Assembly (NCBI GenBank): GCA_020344055.1
Contig: CP070813.1
Coordinates: 763,587-817,154 of the forward strand
DNA: 53,568 bases
Source: Candidatus Zixiibacteriota bacterium
GTDB lineage: Bacteria; Zixibacteria; MSB-5A5; UBA10806
Direction of reading: 5' to 3'
The stretch's first letter is position 1. Every line of letters begins with the position of its first letter. Of this stretch, positions 9,316 through 18,532 are shown piece after piece. The notes below the pieces were generated by a model. The model did no database searches. It saw only the letters and a list, made by a program, of their open reading frames with translations, and was not told the DNA's origin. The position numbers and the translations under genes were made by a program.

Positions 9316-9804
9316 CTACCAGCCTTTTACCGTCCTGTTTAAGATATCTTCCACCAGCTTGGCAACCGCCCTATCCTGGCCCTGATATTCCGTTTCTTCC
9401 AGCGATCCATAGGTGCCCCAGTTTGAAAGACGCTCCTCCCAGATCACCTTATCGCTTTTACTCTCAACGAAGCTGACATTCACCTCTATCCGTACGATAT
9501 ATTCGCTCACCGCCTCGGATTCATCGTATGTGTAAGCGTCACGACTGTAAGAAACCACGGTTCCTCTCAAAATCGAGTCCGATCTTCCTTCCGGGACCAC
9601 CCTTAATGTATTGTCGGCGACAAACGCTGCCGCCAGCTCGTCGGTAAGTTTCTCTCCCACCCCGCTTTCAAGGGTTTGATTCTCAAAAAGCGGAATGGCG
9701 ATAGACTTGATCCCCCCCAGCGCCGACGGCGAAAAGGTATAAACTCCGCACGAAATTCCAAGTAAAAAAACCGCCGATATCGTAATCCCCGCAAAAATCC
9801 TCAA
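9316..9804 (-). CDS. lptE: LptE-like LPS-assembly lipoprotein
   Basis: This is a 162-residue lipoprotein with the lipobox LLGISC (Cys at about 19), followed by the LptE-family core SIAIPLFENQTLESGVGEKL and a C-terminal stretch that includes RAVAKLVEDIL. LptE plugs LptD and helps place LPS in the outer leaflet. The only suitable start is a TTG at 9804-9802 that overlaps the hutI stop (TTGA), so translation is probably coupled to hutI. This is an odd partner for an envelope gene. Confidence 0.8.
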   Translation of the reverse strand: MRIFAGITISAVFLLGISCGVYTFSPSALGGIKSIAIPLFENQTLESGVGEKLTDELAAAFVADNTLRVVPEGRSDSILRGTVVSYSRDAYTYDESEAVSEYIVRIEVNVSFVESKSDKVIWEERLSNWGTYGSLEETEYQGQDRAVAKLVEDILNRTVKGW

Positions 9805-11069
9805 CGGACCATCTCCCCTTTTTTAAACACTCTCTCCACCATGTTGCCGCCGAAATGGTACGGTATCTCCCGGTAATCGCCAGCATCCCATATTACCATA
9901 TCGGCATATTTGCCCGGCGACAGCGACCCGATCTCGTTCCCCCGGTCGATGGCGAAAGCGGCGTTTATGGTTGACGCCGTCAGAACCTCCGCCGGCGACA
10001 TTTTGTAATTCAAACATGCCAGCGTCATTATCATCTGCATCGACTCCGTCATCGACGATCCCGGGTTGCAGTCGGTGGCCAGCGCTACCGGCAACCCCTT
10101 CTCTATCATCTTACGGGTCGGGGCCTCTTTTTTCAACCCCAGATAAAACGTCGTCCCCGGCAAAAGCACCGGAATCACTCCCGCCTTGTGCATCAGGTGA
10201 ATACCCTCATCCCCCACGCTTATCAGGTGATCGGCGCTTACCGCCCCGAATTCCGCCGCCAGCTCCGCACCGCCCGTATTGTAGAACTCGTCGGCGTGAA
10301 GCTTGAGTTTCAATCCGAACGCCTGCGCGGTCTGCAGAATCACCCGCGTCTGTTTGGGAGTGAATACACCCTTCTCGCAGAAAACGTCGCAGAATTCGGC
10401 CAGTTCCTTCGACGATACCTTCGGAATCATCTCGTTGCATACCAACGCGACATAATCGTCCGGTCTCTTTTTATACTCCGGAGGTATCTCATGTGCTCCC
10501 AGAAACGTCGGCACAAGGTCGACCTCGTGCTCCTCGTTCAACTCCTTGATCGCCTGTAGCTGCTTGATTTCGTCTTTGGTTGTCAATCCGTAGCCCGATT
10601 TCGCCTCCACGGTGGTGGTGCCCAGGGTCAGCATCCGGTCCAGTATCTTGCGGCCGTTTTCCTTGAGAACATTCTTTGACGCTTTCCGCACCGCCGCCAC
10701 GGTCGAGTTGATCCCGCCGCCCGCCTTGGCGATATCCAGGTAGGTCTTCCCCGCGATCCGCATCTCGAACTCCCCCGACCTCTCCCCGGCGAAAACCGGG
10801 TGGGTATGCGGGTCGATCAGGCCGGGCGTAACCACCTTTTTCTCGGCGTCGATAACCCGGGCGTTCTTGGTAAGTGCAACAGATTTAAGCAGTTTATTTG
10901 TTCCGCTCACCGCTACAATGCGCGAGCCGTAGATCGCCACCGCGCCGTTTTTAATGATATTCAGCTCCCCCTGCGCCTTCCCCCCCTTGGGCCCGATCTT
11001 TTTGGGATCGTGCAGGGTTACCAGCTGTGACGCGTTTTTAATTATTAATGATGCTGTGAGTGTTTGCAT
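9801..11069 (-). CDS. hutI: Imidazolonepropionase
   Basis: HutI hydrolyses 4-imidazolone-5-propanoate to N-formimino-L-glutamate, the third step of histidine breakdown. It has 422 residues, the family length. The amidohydrolase metal motif is DPHTHPVFAGERSGEF (about 88-103); further ligands sit in KLHADEF and VALATDCNPGSS. hutU lies 1.1 kb upstream on the same strand with two small genes between. Neither hutH nor a formiminoglutamate-processing gene is in the window. Confidence 0.94.
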   Translation of the reverse strand: MQTLTASLIIKNASQLVTLHDPKKIGPKGGKAQGELNIIKNGAVAIYGSRIVAVSGTNKLLKSVALTKNARVIDAEKKVVTPGLIDPHTHPVFAGERSGEFEMRIAGKTYLDIAKAGGGINSTVAAVRKASKNVLKENGRKILDRMLTLGTTTVEAKSGYGLTTKDEIKQLQAIKELNEEHEVDLVPTFLGAHEIPPEYKKRPDDYVALVCNEMIPKVSSKELAEFCDVFCEKGVFTPKQTRVILQTAQAFGLKLKLHADEFYNTGGAELAAEFGAVSADHLISVGDEGIHLMHKAGVIPVLLPGTTFYLGLKKEAPTRKMIEKGLPVALATDCNPGSSMTESMQMIMTLACLNYKMSPAEVLTASTINAAFAIDRGNEIGSLSPGKYADMVIWDAGDYREIPYHFGGNMVERVFKKGEMVR

Positions 11070-11107
11070 CGGGATCCCTTTTTATTACAAAATACTTTTT
11101 CTACCAT

Positions 11108-11878
11108 TTAATTAGACAAATTCTCCAATAATTCAACCAGATTTTTATCGGCGGAATCGAACCTCCAAAAATCATCATCTTTTACAAAATTCAATAAAAG
11201 TATATCTTCTTTTCTTCTTTTGGGGCTACCCGTTTCCATCACATAAGTAATTGTACAAAAAGCGCTCATTATAGCGTTATCGGCCGAAATTGATGATGAA
11301 GTAAGCTGTTCGAAAGAAGCGTTCGCCGTAAGCTCAATCACTTTATTATCTTCCCGCCCGGATGTAGGGGAAAAGGAATGCGAATTAAAATCCATCGAAT
11401 CGGAATTTAATGTTATCACACCTGTCCCCTTCAAAAACCCATATTCAAATTGCAGGTTTAATTTGCTCTTAAACACCACATATTCACTATCAAATGATAT
11501 TTTCCCCTCTACAATATTTAGGTTGTCGATTTTACCTCTAGCCGCAAACTCATCTTTTGCACAGAAATCGATAAAAACACTATCTATTTGAAAATTTAAC
11601 AATTCAAATTGCCTTTTTCTTTCGTAGAAATCATCGAATATCGATAAATCTCCGCTATCGTAATTGTATTCTTCTTCAGTAAAGGGAAATTCATCCATAT
11701 TGAATAGGCATTCAAACATAACGACGTATAGAGTCAGTCCAAAAAATCCAATTGTATTTTCGAACGAACCTAGAATACTGTAATCATCGTCTCCATCTTT
11801 TCTGCCCGTTCCCCCACAACCGGAAATTAAAAGAGAAATCAGTAATAAAAAACCGATTATCAGATTAAATTTTTTCAT
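11108..11878 (-). CDS. Hypothetical lipoprotein
   Basis: I do not recognise the family. The 256-residue product has a lipoprotein signal with lipobox LISGC (Cys at about 21), then a Gly/Asp-rich spacer and a mixed alpha/beta-looking soluble part. It is therefore likely anchored in an envelope membrane. The sequence is more AT-rich than hutI and hutU, between which it sits, which may mean a later insertion into the operon. Confidence 0.65.
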   Translation of the reverse strand: MKKFNLIIGFLLLISLLISGCGGTGRKDGDDDYSILGSFENTIGFFGLTLYVVMFECLFNMDEFPFTEEEYNYDSGDLSIFDDFYERKRQFELLNFQIDSVFIDFCAKDEFAARGKIDNLNIVEGKISFDSEYVVFKSKLNLQFEYGFLKGTGVITLNSDSMDFNSHSFSPTSGREDNKVIELTANASFEQLTSSSISADNAIMSAFCTITYVMETGSPKRRKEDILLLNFVKDDDFWRFDSADKNLVELLENLSN

Positions 11879-11906
11879 ATTCCTTTTCCGGCTCGCCTAT
11901 TGCCTC

Positions 11907-12203
11907 TTACTCCCCACCTCTTAACAGCGCCAGCCTAAATGGCATCAGCTCCCCGCTGAAAACACCCTCTTTCACCGCCGGGTCCTCGGCCATAATCCTA
12001 TTAGCTTCATTCTCGCTGTTTGCTTCAATTACTGCGATACCGAAACGGCCGTCCTCGATCCGCCCGGCCAGGATAAGCTTCCCCTCCGCCTCCTGTTTTT
12101 GCAGGTATTCGAAATGCCGCTCGATGACTCGCGATTCTTCGGGGGTCGCGTTCTCCGCGAACCCCTCCCTGGGCGGGCGGTACATGATCAGGTAATGGCC
12201 CAT
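11907..12203 (-). CDS. YciI-like (DGPF/YCII) small protein
   Basis: This 98-residue protein has the ferredoxin-like YciI fold pattern: HYLIMYRPPR at the N-terminus, the helix RHFEYLQKQEAEGKLILAG, and a C-terminal AEDPAVKEGVFSGELMPFR. YciI proteins are dimeric and of uncertain catalytic role, with a conserved His-Asp pair; H29 and D87 are candidates. It starts one base after the hutU stop, so it is translationally linked to histidine degradation genes. Confidence 0.8.
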   Translation of the reverse strand: MGHYLIMYRPPREGFAENATPEESRVIERHFEYLQKQEAEGKLILAGRIEDGRFGIAVIEANSENEANRIMAEDPAVKEGVFSGELMPFRLALLRGGE

Positions 12204-12204
12204 A

Positions 12205-13860
12205 TTATTTCCTTCTCATCGGTATCTTTATGCCCTTTTTCTCCGCCACCCCGATTGCTTTCTCGTATCCCGCATCGGCGTGCCGAGCGACACCGGAGCC
12301 GGGGTCATTGGTCAGTACCCGCTCGATACGGACATCCATCTCCGGGGTACCGTCGGCCACTGTCACCTGTCCGGCGTGGATGGCCAGCCCCATCCCCACA
12401 CCGCCGCCGTGATGGATCGACACCCAGGAAGCGCCCGAGGCCGTGTTCAGCATGGCGTTCAGAAGCGGCCAGTCGGCGATAGCGTCAGAGCCATCCTTCA
12501 TCGCCTCGGTCTCCCTGTTCGGCGACGCCACCGAGCCTGTATCCAGGTGATCGCGCCCCATCACTATCGGCGCCGAGATTTTCCCCTCCCGCACCAGGCG
12601 GTTAAACTCCAGCCCCATCCTGTGCCGATCACCATAGCCCAGCCAGCAGATCCTACACGGCAACCCCTGGAACTCCACCTTCTCCGATGCCATCTTGATC
12701 CAGTTTATGAGCGGTTTGTCGTCGGGGAACATCCTCATCACCGCCTCGTCCGTCACCGCAATATCTTTCGGATCGCCCGAAAGCGCCGCCCAGCGGAACG
12801 GGCCCTTGCCCTCGCAGAAAAGCGGCCTGATATAGGCCGGCACGAATCCAGGATAATCGAAGGCGTTTTTCACTCCCGCCTTCTGCGCCTGACCCCGCAG
12901 GTTGTTGCCGTAATCGAAACAGACCGCCCCCATCTTCTGCAGATCCAGTATCGCCCGAGTGTGAACGACCATGGAGTCATATGCCATCTTGATATACTTA
13001 TCCGGATCGGATTTCCGGAGCGCCAGCGCCTCCTCGTAGGGGATTCCATTAGGCACATAACCGTTGAGCTCGTCATGCGCCGACGTCTGGTCAGTTACCA
13101 CGTCCGGCACGATCTTTCTTTTCACCAGTTCAGGTACTATATCGGCACAGTTACCGACCAATCCGACCGATAACGGTTTTTTAGCCTCTTTGGCTTCTTT
13201 TATCCATTTCAACGCCTCATCCAGATTGCGGGTCTTCTTATCGCAATAACGTTTCTCGATCCGGCGGTCGATACGCTTCTCGTCAACCTCCACCACCAGG
13301 ATAGCTCCGCCCGCCATGGTGGCCGCCAGTGGCTGAGCGCCACCCATACCGCCCATACCTCCTGTAAGAACGAACTTCCCGGAAAGATCAGAATTGTAAT
13401 GCTTCTTGGCCAGCGCAGCAAACGTCTCATAGGTCCCCTGCAGAATCCCCTGGGTTCCTATATATATCCACGATCCCGCGGTCATCTGGCCGAACATGAT
13501 GAGGCCCTTTTTATCCAGCTCCCGGAAATGCTCCCAGGTGGCCCATTGCGGCACCAGGTTGGAGTTAGCGATCAACACCCGCGGCGAATAGGGATGCGTC
13601 TTGAAAATCCCTACCGGCTTTCCCGACTGCACCAGCAACGTTTCGTCATTTTCCAACTCTTTCAACGATTTTATTATCGCCTCCAGGCATTCCACGTTCC
13701 GGGCCGCCTTGCCCATCCCGCCGTAAACCACCAGCTCTTCCGGCTTCTCGGCAACCTCGGCATCAAGATTGTTCAAGAGCATCCGCAACGCCGCCTCCTG
13801 CTGCCAGCTCTTGCACGATATCTTGTTTCCCCTCGGCGCTTTTATATTCTTCAGATCCAT
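12205..13860 (-). CDS. hutU: Urocanate hydratase (urocanase)
   Basis: HutU converts urocanate to imidazolonepropionate using tightly bound NAD+ as an electrophile. It has 551 residues, the typical length. [19 protein letters not shown] is the NAD-binding glycine-rich loop, and [18 protein letters not shown] carries the conserved cysteine. It is the first gene of the minus-strand run. AAGGAGG precedes the ATG, and a good promoter lies about 35-60 bp upstream. Confidence 0.96.
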   Translation of the reverse strand: MDLKNIKAPRGNKISCKSWQQEAALRMLLNNLDAEVAEKPEELVVYGGMGKAARNVECLEAIIKSLKELENDETLLVQSGKPVGIFKTHPYSPRVLIANSNLVPQWATWEHFRELDKKGLIMFGQMTAGSWIYIGTQGILQGTYETFAALAKKHYNSDLSGKFVLTGGMGGMGGAQPLAATMAGGAILVVEVDEKRIDRRIEKRYCDKKTRNLDEALKWIKEAKEAKKPLSVGLVGNCADIVPELVKRKIVPDVVTDQTSAHDELNGYVPNGIPYEEALALRKSDPDKYIKMAYDSMVVHTRAILDLQKMGAVCFDYGNNLRGQAQKAGVKNAFDYPGFVPAYIRPLFCEGKGPFRWAALSGDPKDIAVTDEAVMRMFPDDKPLINWIKMASEKVEFQGLPCRICWLGYGDRHRMGLEFNRLVREGKISAPIVMGRDHLDTGSVASPNRETEAMKDGSDAIADWPLLNAMLNTASGASWVSIHHGGGVGMGLAIHAGQVTVADGTPEMDVRIERVLTNDPGSGVARHADAGYEKAIGVAEKKGIKIPMRRK

Positions 13861-13892
13861 TATTCCTCCTTTATATATGTCATAACCCGATC

Positions 13893-13921
13893 AAATTACA
13901 TTACGCCGATTGTAGTGTCAA
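13893..13921 (-). promoter_or_regulatory. Promoter for the hutU-led operon
   Basis: On the minus strand, TTGACA (13921-13916) is followed after exactly 17 bp by TAATTT (13898-13893). The hutU ATG is 33 bp further on, with AAGGAGG in between. No operator palindrome was obvious. Confidence 0.6.
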
Positions 13922-13944
13922 CGATTTAGACATACATACAATTC

Positions 13945-13988
13945 GTCATCGCGAGGATCACGCCACAGGCGTGAGACGAAGCGATCCC
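13945..13988. repeat. Dispersed hairpin repeat (GTCATCGCGAGG...GCGATCCC type)
   Basis: This intergenic element begins GTCATCGCGAGGATC and ends GAAGCGATCCC. Its core hairpin TCACGCC-ACA-GGCGTGA is a perfect 7-bp stem at 13958-13974. It sits between the divergent hutU and Fe-S protein genes and has the look of a MITE or REP-type palindrome. Confidence 0.5.
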
Positions 13989-14035
13989 ATTACTCTCTCT
14001 TGACATTCAATTTCTAATTCATCTTATTGCCGCCC

Positions 14036-14716
14036 ATGAAAGAAAAAAATTACCAATTCCTGAAAAGTATCGCCGCCTCCCGGGGCGCCGACCTATTCGG
14101 AGTGGCCGACACCAAACTCATCGAAAAATATATCTACGAGGAATTGAAAAACGAAACCGCGAAAATGCCTTACACCGTCAGTATCGGAATAAGACTGCAG
14201 CGAGCCGTATTGAATACCATCATCGACCGCCCCAACCAGATCTACAAGACCCATTACCGCCATGTCAACGCCCAGCTCGACGGTATAACTTCATTTATGG
14301 CGGGTGAAATCCAGAGGAAAGGTTACAATGCGATCCCCATCGCCGCGTCATATATAATCGACTGGAAACTGCAGAACGCGCATGTTTCACACCGTCATGT
14401 GGGATTGGAGGCCGGCCTGGGTTTCTGGGGCAAGAACAATATCCTGGTTCATCCTGAATATGGCGCCGGGATACGGCTTGCCAGCCTCTTTACCGATATG
14501 CCCCTTACCGACGATTCCCCCATCGAAAACGATTGCGGCGATTGCGCCGCCTGTATCGCCGCCTGCCCGGCGGAGGCCATCACCGACGACGCTTTCGAGT
14601 TCGATAAATGTTACCAGATGCTGCGACAGTTCTCCAGGGAAAACAACTACGGCGTAATGATCTGCGGATTATGCGTGAGAGCCTGTGCCGATGCCCGGAG
14701 TAAAACCCAAAGTTAA
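14036..14716 (+). CDS. QueG-like protein with double [4Fe-4S] cluster domain
   Basis: This 226-residue protein resembles epoxyqueuosine reductase at its C-terminus. CGDCAACIAACPAEAI, then a lone Cys about 17 residues on and CGLCVRAC, give the two-cluster ferredoxin arrangement. It is shorter than typical QueG, so reductase activity on queuosine is uncertain; a generic 4Fe-4S redox protein is the safer name. The ATG at 14036 is preferred over the TTG at 14027. Its 3' end overlaps the DUF4416 gene by about 30 bp. Confidence 0.75.
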   Translation: MKEKNYQFLKSIAASRGADLFGVADTKLIEKYIYEELKNETAKMPYTVSIGIRLQRAVLNTIIDRPNQIYKTHYRHVNAQLDGITSFMAGEIQRKGYNAIPIAASYIIDWKLQNAHVSHRHVGLEAGLGFWGKNNILVHPEYGAGIRLASLFTDMPLTDDSPIENDCGDCAACIAACPAEAITDDAFEFDKCYQMLRQFSRENNYGVMICGLCVRACADARSKTQS

Positions 14717-15218
14717 ACCGGTAAAACTGATCTGCGCGGCTCTGTTTTTCCCAACCGCAGATCTAGATTCAGCGGTTGCGGATCTGGAAAACCTGTTCGG
14801 TAAAATCGATCATAAATCCCCGATATACGATTTTACATTTACAGATTATTATAATGACGAAATGGGTAAAGGTCTTAAAAAGTTTTTTTTATCGTTTGAA
14901 AATCTGATAATGCCGGATCAACTTGCCGATATAAAAAACTCCACCAACAAAATCGAAGCAAAATATTCGGCAGAAGGAAAAAGAACCGTCAACCTCGATC
15001 CGGGTTATCTCGAAGAATCGAAATTGATACTCGCCTCCACCAAGAATTTTTCCCACAGAATATATCTCAAGGACGGCATTTGGGCGGAATTAACGCTTAG
15101 CTACGCCTCCGGAAAATTCGTTACCCATCCCTGGTCCTATCCCGACTACCAGACCGAATTGGTATATGATTTTCTCAGAAAGGTCCGCGATATATATATC
15201 AGCCAGCTCAAAAAGTAG
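14685..15218 (+). CDS. DUF4416 family protein
   Basis: This is a 177-residue protein of the DUF4416 family, whose function is unknown. Recognisable parts are KLICAALFFPTADLDSA near the N-terminus and NLDPGYLEESKLILASTK in the middle, which is the family's most conserved stretch. The GTG at 14685 and the ATG at 14691 are both possible starts. It overlaps the upstream Fe-S gene in another frame, which suggests coupling. Confidence 0.75.
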   Translation: MPMPGVKPKVKPVKLICAALFFPTADLDSAVADLENLFGKIDHKSPIYDFTFTDYYNDEMGKGLKKFFLSFENLIMPDQLADIKNSTNKIEAKYSAEGKRTVNLDPGYLEESKLILASTKNFSHRIYLKDGIWAELTLSYASGKFVTHPWSYPDYQTELVYDFLRKVRDIYISQLKK

Positions 15219-15262
15219 GTCGGGTTCTGAGTCCCGCTAAAGCGGGACGAAAAACCCGACGC
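15219..15262. repeat. Dispersed GTCGGGTT...AACCCGAC hairpin repeat, copy 1
   Basis: The outer arms GTCGGGTT and AACCCGAC pair. Inside them is a second hairpin, GTCCCGC-TAAA-GCGGGAC. It follows directly on the DUF4416 stop (TAG at 15216-15218). Related elements lie at 18497, 46820 and 49000. Confidence 0.65.
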
Positions 15263-15318
15263 TCGAGCCAATTGATGGGCATAGTGAGAAAAGACATGCA
15301 AAACAAAGAGATCGATAT

Positions 15319-16674
15319 ATGAGAAAATTTCTATTCACGACTTTGCCATCAAATGATCTCGGATTATTAACCAGATCTTTGCCTATCGCCAATGAACTTC
15401 GCAAATTGGGGCACAAAATTGCGTTTTCAAGCCCTGCAAAAGCGCCTGATAAATTAATAAATAGCGCTGGATTTGAAAATCTAACACCCAGACATCCTTT
15501 ATATCAACTTGAAAACCTCCCCGTTCGAAGCATGATTATTCCATTTAAATTTAATAAACATAAAAAAGAATACGGAAATATATTTAGCTTCCTTTTTAAA
15601 TTAATTCGGGGCATACCGATAAAATTTGCTCCGTCCACCGCAGAAATATGGAATACAGATCACGCCGCCGCTATCGCCGGAATGTTGAATAAGAATTTTG
15701 TTCGGGCGAATTGCGAAGCCTACGAAAAATTAATCGTCGATTACAACCCTGATTGCATCGTCGATTTCTGGAATCCTTTTGCCTGTATTGCGGCAAGAAT
15801 ACTTAAAAAACCTCTAATTACGGTAATTCAGGCCGACGGCCATCCCGGCAACAATGGGCTGATCTGGTGGAAAGATCATCCTGAGAATTTACCGACTGCA
15901 TTACCAACAATTAATAAAGTCATTACCTACTACGGCCTTAAACCATTAACTAAATTTGAGGAACTCAATATAGGCGATTTAACACTTGTGGTTGGCACGC
16001 CGGAAACCGACGCCATACCCGATACCGAGAATTGTCATCATATCGGCGCGTTACTCTGGGAAAATCCCGATGTCAAGCTTCCGGAATGGATTGAGAATAT
16101 AGATAGAAACAAACCGGTAATCTGGGTTTATTCAGGGAATCCGCGGTACAGACGAAAAAAAGAAACAGTTTTCGACTCCGATATAATATTATATGCGTCT
16201 ATAAAAGTTCTCGCCAAAGAAGATGTCACAGTCATTTTGACCACAGGACATCATGAACTGCCCGAAGAACTTCTTCCGCTTCCCGATAATTTTCATTTTT
16301 CGAAATATTTACCTGGTTTACGTCTTGCCGCGACGTGCGATTTAATGATTCATCATGGCGGTTACGGTTCGTGCCAGACAGGCCTTTATACCGGAACACC
16401 CTCAGTCATTATTCCTACTTTTTCAGAAAGGGAGAGTAACGCCCGTCGTATCGCCGCCCTTGGTGCGGGAGAATACGTTCTTCCGAAAACGAACTCCAAT
16501 AATAAAAAGGAAATCGATTTATCCGAATTTCGAGATAAAGTAAAAAAGGTATTATCGACACCAACATATTTTGAAAACGCGAAAATATATAGTGAAAAGC
16601 TGAAAACCTACGGCGGACCTGAAAAAGCGGCCGAATTTATCGAGAAATTCGTAAATGCCGACCCTACCCATTAA
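15319..16674 (+). CDS. GT1-family (UGT/MGT-like) glycosyltransferase
   Basis: This is a 451-residue GT-B fold enzyme. The C-terminal donor-binding signature is HHGGYGSCQTGLYTGTPSV (about 344-362), as in macrolide and sterol glycosyltransferases that use UDP- or TDP-sugars. The N-terminus RKFLFTTLPSNDLG is the usual first strand and loop. The acceptor cannot be deduced. The gene is clearly AT-richer than the core genes around it and stands in an accessory-looking stretch; transfer is possible. Confidence 0.82.
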   Translation: MRKFLFTTLPSNDLGLLTRSLPIANELRKLGHKIAFSSPAKAPDKLINSAGFENLTPRHPLYQLENLPVRSMIIPFKFNKHKKEYGNIFSFLFKLIRGIPIKFAPSTAEIWNTDHAAAIAGMLNKNFVRANCEAYEKLIVDYNPDCIVDFWNPFACIAARILKKPLITVIQADGHPGNNGLIWWKDHPENLPTALPTINKVITYYGLKPLTKFEELNIGDLTLVVGTPETDAIPDTENCHHIGALLWENPDVKLPEWIENIDRNKPVIWVYSGNPRYRRKKETVFDSDIILYASIKVLAKEDVTVILTTGHHELPEELLPLPDNFHFSKYLPGLRLAATCDLMIHHGGYGSCQTGLYTGTPSVIIPTFSERESNARRIAALGAGEYVLPKTNSNNKKEIDLSEFRDKVKKVLSTPTYFENAKIYSEKLKTYGGPEKAAEFIEKFVNADPTH

Positions 16675-16689
16675 ACTCGGAGGGAAACA

Positions 16690-17556
16690 ATGAGCGAAAT
16701 TAACAAATTATTCGAGCAATTTATAGATAGGTTCACCCGATGGGCGGAGAAACAGGATGATATCAGGGGGGCATACATACTGGGTTCACGCGCCAGGAAA
16801 GAGACACCTGCGGATGAGTGGTCCGATCTCGATCTTCCGATAATCACGTCCGACCCGGATAAATATATTTCCGATACCGAATGGCTGGATGACCTCGGTA
16901 AGTACCATCTGACATTTTTGGAAAAGACTGGTATCGGTGATGAGATAGAACGCAGAGTTTTGTTCGAAGGCGGTCTGGATGTAGATTTCCCGGTTATACC
17001 GTATGATCTGCTTAAAAATCATACTCTCAGTCCCGTAGATATAATAATGCTTAACAAGGGATATCGAATATTAGTAGATAAAGATAAGGAATTGGCGGCT
17101 ATAGTCCGCGATTTGCCCGTACCACCAGAACCGATCCATCCCACTCCGGATGAATTCGACAACAATGTTCACGATTTCTTTTACCATGCCGTGCTGGCGG
17201 TTAAGAAATTTAAAAGAGGAGAGCTTTTTTACGCAAAATCTGTTTGTGACTGTTATATGAAACGTTTGTTAATATCTATGATAATCTGGCATGCTCTCGC
17301 GAAGCATGGTTTAAATTATGATGTCTGGCATGACGGCAGGTTCCTGGAAAAATGGGCAGAGCCGGAGTTCGTTGACGGCTTGCGTAAAGTATATGCTATC
17401 TATTCCGTTGAGGATTTCCAACGCGCCTTAAGGGAAACTATAAGATTGTTTCGCTGTATTGCAGTCGAAACAGCCGATATGCTGGGTTATGATTATCCGG
17501 CCGAAGGAGATAATTACGCAGTTGGCTTAATTGAAGATTATCTTAATAGAAAATAA
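16690..17556 (+). CDS. Aminoglycoside 6-adenylyltransferase-like nucleotidyltransferase
   Basis: This 288-residue protein carries the nucleotidyltransferase motif GSRARKETPADEWSDLDL (about 32-49), whose two Asp residues would bind metal, and a C-terminal helical region. The arrangement, including the ISDTEWLDDLG stretch, matches the ANT(6)/AadE family. Real family members can adenylylate streptomycin, but many environmental homologues have unknown substrates, so resistance should not be assumed. GGAGGG precedes the ATG, and it follows the glycosyltransferase by 15 bp. Confidence 0.75.
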   Translation: MSEINKLFEQFIDRFTRWAEKQDDIRGAYILGSRARKETPADEWSDLDLPIITSDPDKYISDTEWLDDLGKYHLTFLEKTGIGDEIERRVLFEGGLDVDFPVIPYDLLKNHTLSPVDIIMLNKGYRILVDKDKELAAIVRDLPVPPEPIHPTPDEFDNNVHDFFYHAVLAVKKFKRGELFYAKSVCDCYMKRLLISMIIWHALAKHGLNYDVWHDGRFLEKWAEPEFVDGLRKVYAIYSVEDFQRALRETIRLFRCIAVETADMLGYDYPAEGDNYAVGLIEDYLNRK

Positions 17557-17635
17557 CACCCTTAGTTATTTGACTTAAGAATTGACGTTATAGTTTACAG
17601 GATTTGATTCAAAGCCATATTATAACCGGCAAAAT

Positions 17636-18082
17636 TTATACCTTTTTACTTGCTTCAACTCTAATTTCCATTACGATACGTCCCCATCCGCCGCACTCCA
17701 AGCCCACATCAAAGCATGCCGCATGTTTGAATCTCATCTCATTGGGATCAACACCCGCGAAAAACATCTCTATCATAGCGAATATTTGAGGCGTTATGGC
17801 ATTTAAAGCGTAGATACATATCCGCTTGGGACATTCCTCGGTTAAAAGATTTCCGGCCCCGTCAAAATAAAACTTATCGCCTACATGGTGTTCGCTGTTA
17901 CAACCATGTGAATCAATTACCTCAGCCACTATAGTTTTATCAAACAACTTCGGAATCTTGGACAGGATATCTTCATTTCTCGGATTTTCCCGGAACTTTT
18001 TCATTTCATCATCGGAGTAGCCTAATCGCCTTTTCATAAACTTCCACTTAATTTTATTCCATGCCAGATCTTTTATACCCAT
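17636..18082 (-). CDS. TIGR04076-like small protein
   Basis: This is a 148-residue protein. The middle part (AEVIDSHGCNSEHHVGDKFYFDGAGNL, quoted in pieces: HGCNSEHHVGDKF then YFDGAGNL) and ECPKRICIYALNAITPQIFA match the TIGR04076 family of short uncharacterised proteins. Several Cys and His residues could bind metal or take part in redox chemistry, but this is a guess. It is on the minus strand, facing the adenylyltransferase gene. Confidence 0.65.
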   Translation of the reverse strand: MGIKDLAWNKIKWKFMKRRLGYSDDEMKKFRENPRNEDILSKIPKLFDKTIVAEVIDSHGCNSEHHVGDKFYFDGAGNLLTEECPKRICIYALNAITPQIFAMIEMFFAGVDPNEMRFKHAACFDVGLECGGWGRIVMEIRVEASKKV

Positions 18083-18121
18083 TTTAATTCTCCTTAATTT
18101 AAGCAGATCCAGCAGCGGATA

Positions 18122-18412
18122 TCATTTCCGCCCTTTCACCACAATGACATCGGCCGTTGAGGCCTTGTGTCTATGCTTGACCAACTGCTGATATTCATCC
18201 GATTCGTACCATCGCATTGTTTCAGCCTGGCTTGGAAACCGAATTATTACTGTTCGCGTGTATGGCCAGGCGCCTTCAAGAACCACAGGGTTGTCGTCAA
18301 CGGCAATAACCTCTCCATTGTATTTCCCGAAAATATCGTCATACCCCTCCAAATATAGTTTGTACTCCTGCCAATCGTGAATTTTAATTTGCGCCACAAA
18401 ATACCCGTACAT
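18122..18412 (-). CDS. DUF1330 family protein
   Basis: This 96-residue protein has the dimeric alpha/beta-barrel pattern of DUF1330: GYFVAQIKIHDWQEYKLYL at the start and RTVIIRFPSQAETMRWYES in the middle. The family is small and of unknown function. It is transcribed in the same direction as the TIGR04076-like gene, about 40 bp upstream of it. Confidence 0.82.
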   Translation of the reverse strand: MYGYFVAQIKIHDWQEYKLYLEGYDDIFGKYNGEVIAVDDNPVVLEGAWPYTRTVIIRFPSQAETMRWYESDEYQQLVKHRHKASTADVIVVKGRK

Positions 18413-18496
18413 TTTAATTCCTCTGTAAACGGTTACGACATATGCTCATTTCTTATCTCTTCGTTTTTGCCTTTAGAACGAATTTTTAGATTGTAG

Positions 18497-18527
18497 GTCG
18501 GGTTTGATCTCTCACCAAACCCGACGC
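18497..18527. repeat. Dispersed GTCGGGTT hairpin repeat, copy 2
   Basis: GTCGGGTTTG and CAAACCCGAC pair around a short ATCTCTCAC loop, between the DUF1330 and DUF2461 genes. It is nearly identical to the copies at 46820 and 49000. Confidence 0.7.
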
Positions 18528-18532
18528 CAAGC

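Noticed and set aside
12280..13173. A long plus-strand ORF opposite hutU
   Set aside because: It is an antisense shadow of urocanase with unlikely His/Arg-rich composition and no recognisable family.
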